NCBI RefSeq assembly: GCF_000247815.1
Contig: NC_021700.1
Coordinates: forward strand, 18,749,548-18,813,547
DNA: 64,000 nucleotides
Reading direction: 5' to 3'
Source: Ficedula albicollis
Lineage: Eukaryota > Chordata > Aves > Passeriformes > Muscicapidae
Part shown: in pieces, positions 33,301-45,565 of the stretch
Position numbering within the stretch: position 1 is the stretch's first letter
Layout of the letters: every line of letters starts with the position of its first letter
Notes under the pieces: model-generated
The model's database searches: none
Told to the model about the DNA's origin: nothing
The model's input: only the letters and a program-made list of their open reading frames with translations
Program-made: the position numbers and the translations under genes

Positions 33301-35884
33301 AATATGTAGCCAAGAATTCAGAGAATTCAGCAAATCAAACATGCTATGGCTCAGCAGTTCTCCTCTGAAACTCTCCCTAGGGTCTGAAGCTGCCTTTACT
33401 AAGAGGCTTTTTCTTTCAGCAGTACAGCTAATGCTGCAAGATGTATACCTTAAAATAGCTTGATGCACTTTAGTCATGCCATCCTAAAAAGATGAAGGTT
33501 TTGGGAACGGATGTATTCCCTTTAAATAGGAAGAGGCTGTAGGGCTTAATTTTCTGCTTGCCTGAGTTTTAAACTAGAAAAAGGGTATAACCAAATAACC
33601 AAAACTTCCCATTTAGGTGAAGTCTTAAGACAGCATCCACGTTTCAAGAAAGAGGCCTAGTGGGATCTATTTTCTTTTGAAATTCCTTCTAATTAAATTT
33701 GAAGGGGCAATTGTTGAGAGTGGCTCGATGCCACCTCAATGAATAATTTTTAGTTCAGCTGTAATGCCACAGTCCTTGCATTAATTTCTGTTTTATACTA
33801 CCACCTGTAGCATCTACATTCTTCAGCCTTTTCCCTCTATGCATTTCACTAGGAGGTGTGATGCCCCTTTTCATTTTAGTGTTTCAGCCCACCTAAGTTG
33901 TGGCCTTTACACCAGTGGTCCCTTATGGTAGAAAGGAGAGGGTGAAGGCTTTTTAATGTCTTTGCAAGTGATACCTACTCAATATGCTGAGTTCTGTAGA
34001 AGTTTCAGGAAAATAAATGTCTCTGAGTTGAAGTTAAACCTGTTTTTACAAATACTTTTCTAGACTGAATTGGAAGGAATGTAAACATCCTTATACTCAG
34101 CAGGTTTCTAATGCAGTATCTTACCTAGGTCAGAAACAGGAGGTATCTAAAACATGATCTAAAAGGATGAAGTTTTATGTTCCAGGCTGAAACCCTAGAT
34201 GTGAAGCTTCTCTAGGTCTGAAAGAGGGATGGTGATAGAACACAAAATATATAGTTTTTACACTCAAAGTTGCTCCTCCGCGCCTTGTCCCAACTACAAA
34301 TGTTTGTCCAGCAATATCTTCATGACAGTCTGGTGGCTGTGAAGACACTGCTGTGGAGGGCTCCCTTGTGCATTGATTCAAAATTTGAGAATTTCACATT
34401 GCTGGAATCTCAGATTCAGGCATGATTCCTCAGGAAACACATAAGGCTGAAGGAGTCTAAGAGGCTTTGAGCTATTGACGATCTGTGTTTTGTAAACCTA
34501 TCAAGGTATACAACATCAGTTTCTCCTGCATTTTTGGCTGAGCTCTATGTGAGCAAGGAGGAAAGTATGCTAAGGAAGACTTTGATTACCCTCACCCTTT
34601 AAAAAAACATAGCGTTTGTGAAAAATTATATGATGGATGTTTTTTTAATGTCCCTGTTGGAAAGACTATGGTTACATATCTTCTTAAAGAGTTCAGAGGG
34701 TCTTCCATGAAAGATGCTTCTCTTTCCTTTTCTTCTTTTCTTTTTCGAAGGTGTCATTTAACTGCCCCCTTCTCCCCTACTGCAGACTGCTCAAGCTCCT
34801 GATCTTTGAGAAGAAATCAGCTGTCTTAAGATAATATTTCATGAGGTGACAGAACCTCAGTTCCCAGCAGACAATTTGTGAGTTTAAGAACTTCATCACA
34901 CTCTATTTACTTTTGTATTTAGACAGAAATTATTTGCAGAATTTAGTACCAACCAATATACTCAGAGCAGCATGAACACTAATTTAATTTCAAATTAAGA
35001 ACAGAATTAAATACTGATTTTGCATTCTTCATCTGTTCCCTTAACACACAGGAGGTAGTTATTGAGAAGGGAGTCTACGCAAAGACCATAGGAATGCCAT
35101 AAGATAACACCAGTGCACACACTAAGCTGTGAAATATTACTTTAGACACTACAAGAAATATATGGGGGGGTGTGGGGGGCTGGCTATTCTTGTGATATGC
35201 ATATCTTGATTAAATTTTTCAAGGTATAATTTTAGATGGTTTTAAAGTAGAATCTTAGAAAGAGTCTATGCTACTATCAATTCAAGATAACACTGAGAAT
35301 TAAGGCATGAAAAATATGAAAGTTTTCACTTTCACATGGCATTTGGCTGCTGGATTTCCTAGATATGTCAGTAGTAGTTATCATTCTGCAGTAACATAGT
35401 GGAAGAAATTCTTCCATTTCTTTGAACTTTTTCTGTCTATTCAACACCACAACTGAACTGAAAGTTGGCAGCTACAACTAGAAATTTGGTGTCTATATAT
35501 TCTGTTATGTCTTGCAACAGGAGATATGATGGCATTTTTTTAGTAGTCATTGAGGCAAAAGAAAAAACCGAACTGGAAAGGATGTTGGCCTGTTATGGGC
35601 AAATGTAAGAAGTCCTCAAAGCAAACTAAGCCATTAAGTTAATGTCAGGGCTGCTGCATACATTTGTACGGGGAATATGTTCATACCTTCTATCTAAAAT
35701 TTTAGTCTAATATTCATTAGACTAAAATGTGTATCTAAATGAACAAGTTTGGTATACAGACAGGCTACTTTTCTTTTACCTGTCAGTACTGAACCTAGTT
35801 CTATCGTTTAAGAAAAATCCATTATCTGCTGTATACCAGGGGACAAATCCGGAAAGTGCCTCTAGGCAAGTTTAGCCTCCACCT
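30392..35884 (+). other. RAB3 intron, 5' part after the exon
   Basis: No further exon: I found no text matching the downstream RAB3 segment (guanine-binding NKCD and following) in this part or anywhere else in the window. AT-rich with no named repeat. A G-rich dash (seven Gs, TGT, six Gs) lies at about 35164-35179. Confidence 0.6.
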
Positions 35885-36075
35885 CTTTTTGCTGTGACGC
35901 AGCAGCTGATGGGGTCCCGCGGGCAGACACAGAGGGCAGACACGTGCGCGTGTGTCAGCACCCGCGCGTGTCCTCGGGAGCCCTGTCCCTGGGAACGCCG
36001 CCCGGACACCGGCACTGTGCCCACCGGTGACCTACACGCAGGCTGAGTGTCTGCCGTGGGGCTGGCAGCAGCCTC
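35885..36075. promoter_or_regulatory. CpG-rich island of about 190 bp inside the intron
   Basis: By eye, about 17 CpG dinucleotides fall within 190 bp (for example CCCGCGGG, CACGTGCGCGTG, CACCCGCGCGTG, AACGCCGCCCGG), in DNA that is otherwise AT-rich and almost CpG-free. No CR1 or LTR similarity is apparent to me. It could be a short CpG island (alternative promoter or enhancer) or the relic of an unrecognised element. The open frame of 99 codons on the minus strand across it (35872-36171) has no recognisable domain. Confidence 0.5.
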
Positions 36076-37208
36076 AGCACAGCCACACAGCTGGAGAAAT
36101 ACTGCACGGAGCAGAACCGCTGTAAAATGCATATACAGTTTATATGGCATTATACACGCATGCACACACACACATATTTAAAAACATATGTAATAACTTG
36201 TGCTTGATGTCGACACATATATAAGCAGATTGCCTTCGGTTGCTTTTGACGTATTCATAGTTTTTAGCCATTGAGGAGCACGGAGTTGCATGCTGGTGGA
36301 TAATTTCATGTCATTCTCCTACTTAAAACAAAAGACATGCAAACTATATCCTGTGAAAAAACCGGTGAAATTTTTCACAGTTTGATACTATTCTTTCATT
36401 TCTTTCTAAGCCTTTCATCTGCACAACGGATAAGGGGAAAGAGAATGATGTTATTTATGGACTCAAATATGAGAAACAAAAATGAATTTTGAAATTTGAA
36501 GTATTGATAGTAGTTGCAATTACATGAAATTTACTATTTTTTTTCTTAATGCTTACTATTTAAAATGTACTTTTTTATGCACAAAATAACTCTAAAATTC
36601 TTCTCACTTTTTACCTTTGCTTATACTTTTAAAGGACAAAAACTGGATGTTTTTTCTGGAAATTTTCTTATTTAAAAATATTTTAAAAATATATAAAAAA
36701 TTGTGAAAAAGTTATCCTTGGTGGAACAAATATGTTTTTAAGTCTGTATTCCAGACCAGTTTGCTTCGCCATTTTTTGTCCTTAGTTTGCTACATAATTC
36801 CTGTTTTAGGAAATTGCATGCATGAAACAGTTCTCTGAGGTGACATCTTATGTTTTCTGTCAAAAGTCTGTCATCAAACTTTGTTTTACAAATACTAAAT
36901 TGGTGCTAGTTCAAGCTGCCTACATGCTTTACAGTTTTAAGACCCACTTCAATGTCTTCCACAATGTTTCACCTTACATACCAAAAAAATAGTATCCCTG
37001 CTTTTCAAACTGAAGGGCAGGGCATAGCCCTGGATATTTGCGATTGGGTTTTCCTAAAAGAGGAAAGAAGCATGTATTTAGTATAGAAAGGAGAGAAAAT
37101 CTTGCAAATAGATCATCTGGGGTTTTTTAATGGTTCTATAATTTTCAGAAGATCTCTCAGGATAGACCAACAAAAAAGCATTGTGTCATCCAAAGTATTT
37201 AACAACAT
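36076..37208. other. Non-coding (intronic) AT-rich DNA
   Basis: Nothing recognised. Confidence 0.55.
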
Positions 37209-37832
37209 AACAGAATCATAGAATATGTTGAGTTGAAAGAGACCCCTGGGGATCATCCAGTCCAACTCCTGGCCCTGTGCAGGACACCCCAAGAATAAAA
37301 CTCTGTGCCTGACAGCATTGTCCAAACACTAAACTTCTGTCAGGCTTGGTGCTGAGACCACTTCCCCAGGGATCCTGTTCCAAAGCCCAGCCACCCTCTG
37401 CGTGAAGAACCTGTTCTGATAAACTGAATTTCCCCTGACTAAATTTCATGATGTTTCCTTGGGTCCTGTTACTGGTGACAGTGGTGAAGAGATTAGTGTC
37501 TGTCCCTCTGCTTCCCCTCATGGAGATGTTGAAGACCACAGTGAGGTCTCCCCTCAGTCTCCTCCAGGCTGAATGGACCAAGTCACCTCAGCTGCTCCTC
37601 CTATGGCTTCACTTCCAGACTTTCATCATCCTCTTGTCCCTCCTTTGCATGCTCTCTAGTAGCTTGATATATGTCGTATATTGTGGCCCCCAGCACTCGA
37701 GGTGATGCTGCCCAGTGCAGAGCAGAGCAGGACAATCCCCTCCCTTGCCTGGCTGGTGATGCTGTCCCTGATGCCCCCAGGACAAGCTTGGCCCTCCTGG
37801 CTGCCAGAGCACTGCTGGCTCAAAGTTTTGTT
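37209..37832 (-). mobile_element. CR1 LINE fragment, about 620 bp
   Basis: It starts with the reversed CR1 3' terminus (AGAATCATAGAATATG, then GATCATCCAGTCCAACTCCT). It runs through the ORF2 end (blocks GAGGTCTCCCCTCAGTCTCC, CAGCACTCGAGGTGATGCTG) to GAGCACTGCTGGCTCA, where similarity stops at the 5' truncation. The well-preserved 3' end suggests a relatively young copy. Antisense to the exon. Confidence 0.92.
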
Positions 37833-40800
37833 CATGCCATAAAGTATTACCCTTATCACTGACATTGCCAATGCAAGGCCTTAGGAAAACTCTTCATGAA
37901 AAAAAAGACAAACATATACCTGTTTTTCTAAAGGCTTTTCTTGATAACATTTGATGTTAGGATTAAGCATCACTCTAGCCTGAGCTACTTGCTTTGATGA
38001 AGACACATGTTTTTCTTCCTACTAAACCCCGAATTTAAACATGCACATTACAAATAGGAATTTCTACAAATGTTAACTTTTCATGGCATTTTCCATTCTT
38101 TCCTATCTTTATGCCCTTAAACCATAGAAAGAAACATGTTTGTGGAACGGAAATTTTTTGTATGTCGTCCTTGGTCCAATTGGCCCTTACTCACCCTTGC
38201 TCCTTTCATTTTGTTGTGGGACTAAGAGCTTCTGTAGAAGGTTTTACACCACTCCCTTGAACCTCCTTCACTGTAGATATGACATTTTCTTAGATTCTAG
38301 GCATCCACCCAGAATTAGATGTTCATTTAGCTGTCCTCAGCTGCATCAAATCCTACTAATGCTGTCTGTGGGAAGTCTAATAGGAAAGAGGAGTAAGTAC
38401 TGACGGAGTTCCCTCAGGGTGTACTATGTCTTTCTTTTCCTCCTAAAGTGAGCTCAGGCAGTACAGTCAGTAAATCACTGACAGCAATCACACACCCAGG
38501 TCCTACTCATTCACCAACTGGTGCAGCTTCTCAGTGGAGCTTGTCTCAACCATGTGCTTCAGGATTAAGTCACTCTTGACTTCCACTGCACCTAACTTGC
38601 TTAAATAACTCCATATATATATCTATCTATATGTATCAGCTGTCATGCTAGTTGATTAGGGCAGCTATTGGCCTTAACTGGACATACTATTGCCACCACA
38701 TTGTAGCCTCCCTGTTAGCACCAGCTGCAGACTGGCAGCTACATCACGAGTGTGGCTGCATCTTCTCTACAGCTGCCACTCCTGAAGATAAGGGCTGAAG
38801 TTCTGAGCATTAATTTCTTCTCTTCTTGTTATACCTGGTAAGGAAGGCTGCATCACTTGTTTCCTAAGACCCTTTTCCTTAGTCATAGAAATGTTTTGGT
38901 GTGTCTGATATGAAATCAAAAAATCTTTTATCTCGGAAAAAACATGTCACATTAGCAAATTATGCCTCGTTCCTAGTAATATATGGAAAGAGGAGAGCTC
39001 TGGCTAAACTATCCCATAAACTTGCTTTGTTGGATTGGAAATTTCAAAGTGGAGATTTATTGTGCAGTTAATGAGGTAACGTAAATATTCAACCATTGAG
39101 AGAACTGTTGTTCAATAAAGGAGGTGTCTTCCAATCTGTACCACATCCTGCTCTTCTTCAGATATGGTCACTGAGGATTACACTGAGGTGGATAAAAGCA
39201 AACCAGATGACCAGGTAAATATCTGAATGCTGCTGTGCTGAACTTCTATCCATTAATTAGATTATACTAACGTAATCTTAATGAGATTTTCAGTCTTGTC
39301 TGTTTTTCCAGTGACAATGCTTTTATTTTTCAAAAAGTTAAGGTGGAAAATATCTCTGACCAGGCTAGTGGTGAGCTGCTGGAGTTTATCAGAAAGATAA
39401 ACAAACTTAGGGATGGTAAAATATAACAGTATGCTAAAGAAGGTATATGAAAAGCTGAGTCTAATATTTAGCAATATTATTGTCCATTTTATAATTACAC
39501 ACTGCCAATAGTAAAAGAAACAAACCCTTGTATACTATAATCAACTCACAGTGTTTACTTTTGTTAGTGATAAAAGCCATACAATCTTGTGACAATAATA
39601 GGTTTTATTGGCGGAGCAGTAACTAATGCACTTTTCTTATCACCCAATAACTGTATGTTGACAGAGTTACACGTTGCTCAGCATTCCCAAATGAAAACTC
39701 TGCTGCCAGCCAACAACACGAGTCCAATCAGTGACTTAGTAACGTCCCTGAACAATTTCCACTCTCATCTGAGACTGCAGATTATTCATTTTCCTCAATA
39801 CTCTAATATTCTGAATCTGTTACTCTTCAGCGGAATATCATGATCCCTGTACCAAGTCAAGGCTTGAGATTTGCTGATGGAGCTGGTTTTTTGGGGTTTC
39901 AGTTTTGCAGATATCTTCTGTGGGGTGGTATATCTCAGTAGTATTAAGACTGCAGTTTCATTCATGCAGCCTGGATGATTTTTATTCAAAATCTCAAAAC
40001 AACCAGATTGTGTGAGTCAGTAGTACAGCAGTGTACAACTTCGTGGGCAGTTTAACTGAATCCTTCTTCCTCATGAACTTTCTCACGTCTGCTTCTCTGT
40101 CCCCTCCTTTCCTCTGCACATGATTTCAAGATGCACTTCTTTTGAGCATCAAGCCTTGGCGGTTTTGAAAATATATTAGCTATGTGAGATACAGTCTATA
40201 TGTGGGGGATTACAACAAGTTTTATTGAAATTGATCCCTCTGGTCAAAAATGATCATTAATATTATTGTATTGAAACATAAACTGCAAAGCGACACAGCA
40301 ATGTAACCTGCTGGTAGTGGTTATTTTCAAAGCATATCCAAATGACAGGTGATTTAGGTTGTCTTTCAGAACATGCAAGGGCTTGGCCATTAAACTAAGA
40401 CATTTGTAGTGAATGCTTAAAAATGAAGGTTTTCAGCCTTCTTTTTAAGTTGATTTTTTCCTAATTTCATTTGTTTGCTGTGTTATGCTAATAAAAATTT
40501 TTAATTAAGAAAATTTTAAGAAAACAAAGCTTTAATTGTAACTACAGTTCACTACCATTATCATTCTGCCAAGGATCCCTAAAAGAACTTTTCCTTTTAG
40601 TGTTAGGTGACAGCATGTTAAAGACAAATAAACATTTCTAATTTGGTAATTTGTGAATATAAAGTAATTATAAAATAAGGAAGGGAAAAAATCTTTTCAT
40701 TCCAAATTAAAGTTTCTACTTATACCTGGTGCTTGCTCATGATTTTCACAATACAAGAGGCATTACAGTCTCTTTAAGTAGAACAAAAAAGCCTGCCTGA

Positions 40801-41992
40801 TATTTGGGCCAAGATTTTGGATGTTTATTAAATATGGTTTAGGGGAAAACACAGTTTAAAAGCATTTATCCAGACTTTGTGAGATATACTTGCAGAACTG
40901 GCGATAAAAATTGCACCTTCAAGGTCACAAAAGGGTGTTAAAGTTCCCCACATGAACCAGAGGAGGGACTGTCATTTTCTGCTTTAATCCTCTGTGTTGG
41001 CCACCAAGCAACTGAGGACCACCTCAGGGCCTGAATATGTGGCAGTTGCCTTTGGCAATTAATGCGGCACCACAGAAACCTGGAACCAAGCTGAGATGTC
41101 CCAGGGACAGTCTGGGATAACAGTGTTTCCAATACATAAATTTAACTGCTTCACCCATACTTGCATATCATGGTGCAGTGCTCAGTTTTGCATACAAATT
41201 ATTCTTGCAAAGTTATGCAGTTGACCCTGAAATTGGACCCAGCACACATTGCTTGAGCAATATAGGACTGGCCATTGCAAGGGGTCAGGTGGCGCCAGCT
41301 CAGTGATAACATGTGTGAAGCATTTGGTCTCTACATCATTGCTTCAGTAGCAGATTGACAGCTATATTTTAATTGGAGTTGGGGATATGGTTTTATTTAA
41401 GTTAAGGAGGGGGAAGAGGGGGAAGTAGAAGGCATTGGTCTGTGCACAGCTCTGGGAACAGCAAAGAAAGTGTGGAAAAGCAGATACTGCTGCACATCAG
41501 ATTAGTTTTAACTCTACCAAGGACAGTAGTGACTTTACCCTTTCTTCTTTCTTGATACCACTGTGATTTTAAGAAATCAAACTAAAAGTTGATTCCCACA
41601 TGAAAACACAAGTGTAACTGTCCAATGTTTACAGCAGGGAAGGTTTTCCTAAGCTCATCACTTCCCTCTACTTGTAGCAAACATGCTCTGCCATAAGGTC
41701 ACATCATCAAGAACTACAAGGAGAAGAATAAATCAATGGTTTTTTATCTTCAATTTCCTTATCCCACTCGTATAATACATCTCTATTTACAGTGCTTTGG
41801 ACAAAGAAAGTGAAAAGAAAATGTTATATCAATTAAAAAGCATTTCATACGGAATGGCAACCTTGGAAAACCATAATACTAACAAAACTGATTTCAGGCC
41901 CAGTTTGGCAAAAAATGTGTATGACATTTTCGGTTTTTCTCTATCTGCATGATTTCCCCAGTTTTGTTTTTTAAAATGGTCCATTTAGATGA
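37833..41992. other. Non-coding (intronic) DNA, about 4.2 kb
   Basis: No gene found. An open frame of 84 codons at 39589-39843 is the most protein-like by composition but matches nothing I recognise. Confidence 0.5.
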
Positions 41993-42427
41993 TGCCTGGA
42001 GCGGGCTTACCTAGAGACAGAGTCCAAACAAAGTTAAAAAGATAAAAGCAGATATATTTAATGAAGGGCCTTCAGACATTAAGGGCAGACAAGGCCTCGC
42101 CAAGGGGCTACACCCAAAATGGACGATGGTCACAAGTTCTTCAGACAAATATAAGTTTGATCTATTTGGAAAACAGAGGTTAATTCTACAATTACAACTT
42201 CAGGTAATGAAGCCATATACCCCCAGTTCACTCCTCCTGCCCCAATTCACTTTTGTTTATACTTTTCAGAGCCTGAGACAGTGGGTGTCCTTGGTTCTCA
42301 GGCTTACAAAGATTGATTTTTCTGCTCAAAACACAAAGAGATCTTATTAACACTCTATATGGAGTTCAGAGTTATACACCAGTGCAGTACAGGATCTGAA
42401 AAATATAAAAGCTAAGATCTTAAGGCA
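41993..42427 (-). mobile_element. Solo LTR, antisense
   Basis: About 435 bp with TG...CA ends in a short inverted repeat (TGCCT at the left, AGGCA at the right). The blocks AGGGCCTTCAGACATTAAGG and GGGGCTACACCCAAAATGGA match a common avian LTR family from memory. The reversed text TATATTTAAT gives an ATTAAA-type poly-A signal on the minus strand. No target-site duplication longer than 3 bp is visible, so the edges are approximate. Confidence 0.65.
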
Positions 42428-42744
42428 TGAAGATGTACACTAAGCAAGAAAATGAGCATCTGTCACTACCTCATCTGTCATTAAGTGGTTGTTTTTTCCA
42501 TTGGTCCTGGAGGGAAAAACTCTATAACAAATCTGTATTAATTGAACACATTAAATTCTTAATTAGATATGTGTGCACAGTAGAAGAGGCAAAGTGTACT
42601 AAAGAAAGCAAAAATAAAGGAAAAACATGAAGTAAATTCTGCTTCAAAACAATACTGAAGAAAGAACGAGACTCTAGCAGTTTCTTTTGCTGGTCAGTGA
42701 GAGGAGCCTGTGTATTACAGCTCGCTTGTTACGAGCAAGGAAGT
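42428..42744. other. Non-coding DNA between LTR and tandem duplication
   Basis: No gene or named repeat. Confidence 0.5.
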
Positions 42745-42984
42745 AACAGAACTGACTGTTACAGCCTCTGGGAGAAAGGGAGAGAACAAAATATGAGCCA
42801 GGCGGAATAGACGGGAATCCAAACCCTCCTTTGATGTAATATTTAGCATTAATCCTTTCAGTATAACAGAACTGAGTGTTACGGCCTCTGGGAGAAAGGG
42901 AGAGAACAAAACATGAACCAGCCAGAATGGACGGCAATGCCAACTTTCCTTTGATGTAATATTTAGTATCAGTCCTTTCGGTTT
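42745..42984 (-). repeat. 120-bp tandem duplication, about 86% identical
   Basis: Units 42745-42864 and 42865-42984 differ at about 17 of 120 positions by eye, so this pair is older than the other tandem duplications here. Because 120 bp is 40 codons, a minus-strand frame of 119 codons (42674-43033) contains two in-frame 40-residue repeats, each with the core FVLSLSPRG. A second minus frame is also open, which argues for chance or for loss of constraint. I do not recognise the peptide. Confidence 0.9.
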
Positions 42985-44807
42985 TGCTTGCTTGGAGAGA
43001 ATCAGCAAACACACTATTAAGACTCAATGACAAGAAACCTGCACCTGCAATTAAAAATTTAAAAAAAAAAAGAAAAATAAATTCGCAGGTTAAAATTGTT
43101 TATGTAAGTTGTGGTAAATTTGAGAGAAATAATAAGTATTTAACTTATAGATATAGCTTATATATATATAAGTTTTATTTCTATGTATATAATATATAAA
43201 TTTTGTATTATATTTTTAGATGCATAAATTGAAATTAGCCATTTTAGCCTCTCTCCTTATTTAGTACATCCTTTTTAATCTGCATATTTTCTGAGCTTTT
43301 AAACCACAAATGCTCAATTCCTTGCATAGAAGTTAAAAGTTATAATTCTAAGAAGATTTAAAGACATTTCCTTTGTGGATGAAGAAAAATCAGTATTGGT
43401 AGTTCTACAATACAAATGCTTATTCAGATTTTATAATCTTCTCAGAGTTTTGTTGTCTATGCATTTTTGAATGAGTAGATTACAAAATATAGAGAAGTAA
43501 CTAAGAACGATTGGGAAACGTTGCCTCTAGCAACTCATACAATATCTGTTAAGAGAGATTTACATTCTGAAAGTCATGGGTGTTTAAAATTACTTTCCAG
43601 TCTCCATGGAAACTCTACTGAGTTAGTTATTGCAGTCACAGCTTAGATATATAAACAAAAGCAAGAGTATGATGGCTAGAGGGAAAGTCTGTGTCTATCT
43701 GAGGTTGTTAAAGGGCTTTTCATAGTGTATCTACCATAGTAAACCAGTCCTCTAATCCAGTGGGCTATTAAATATCCAAAACCTACTCTTTTAAGTTAAG
43801 GTTTTAAACTTTAAATAGTTAATTAGGTATCTTCAATTTGCTTTGCCAGAAGAGAAGAACTCTCAGGACTCATATTTTCAAGAAGTTTAGGATATGCTGC
43901 AAGCTGTTTTATGGGACTATCTAAACTGTAATCTTTGAGCTAAAGCTGAATTTGTTTTATTCCCAGCTCTATTCTCTCTTTCCCAATAAAGTCATACAAG
44001 GAAATCTATTCAGAATTCACAAGAGCTGTCCTGTCAGCTTTTTTTGAAGTATCTCAGGAGGAAGAAGGGAACTGTGGAAGGGAGTGATAAAACTGTGACT
44101 CTCTTTAAGATTCCAAAAAGTGATACTGATCTACTCAGCAAATAGGGACTCCTGTTTCCCCCATTCACAGGGAAAGTGAAAGTGAGACCCTGTCTCCTTT
44201 TTGCAGAGGATGGCAAAATCCCAAATGAACAGAAAGGAGGTTTTTAAAGAAGGCATGTGAAAAAAGAAATAAATAGGTCCTCTAAGTCAGCCAAGGAAAA
44301 ACAAAGATGTTTATCCAGAGTTGTACTTATGCTGAAGAGATTTTGTTGTTGTTGTTGCTCTTTTTTTTGTTGTTTATTTTTTGTGGAGAAGGACTGGAAT
44401 GCAATCAGACATCCTTCTGAACTTTCCTCAAGCCGGGTTCTGCAGCGCGTGAAGGGCAGAAACTCTTGCTGAGGGTTACAGTATTTGCAGTGGAATTGGG
44501 ATCACAGATCTGTGGGAGATATTGCAGGAACGTGTGGGAAGCAGAAAATGCCATTAATCAGGGGGAATTGAGTGAGAGATGCGGAATGAGGCAGTTTGAG
44601 CACCCACTGTGACTGGGATGAAGCAGGCAGGCTCACACACTAAAATCCCTGGGGAATGGTTTCTTTAAGCTTGTCTTTGTTTGGTATTTCTGTTATTGAT
44701 GTTTATCTAATTCATACATTCACTCATGCTGATTTCCCTCCTTAGTCTCTACTGCATCACTTTAAAAATAATGTTTCACTGTTTTCTGATTATCATCCAT
44801 ATCCTCC
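42985..44807. other. Non-coding (intronic) DNA
   Basis: AT-rich; TA-rich low complexity at 43140-43215. No gene found. Confidence 0.55.

Positions 44808-45565
<758 letters not shown>

Noticed and set aside
39589..39843. 84-codon frame with a protein-like composition
   Set aside because: No family recognised, no start context or splice signals; could be chance or a conserved non-coding stretch.
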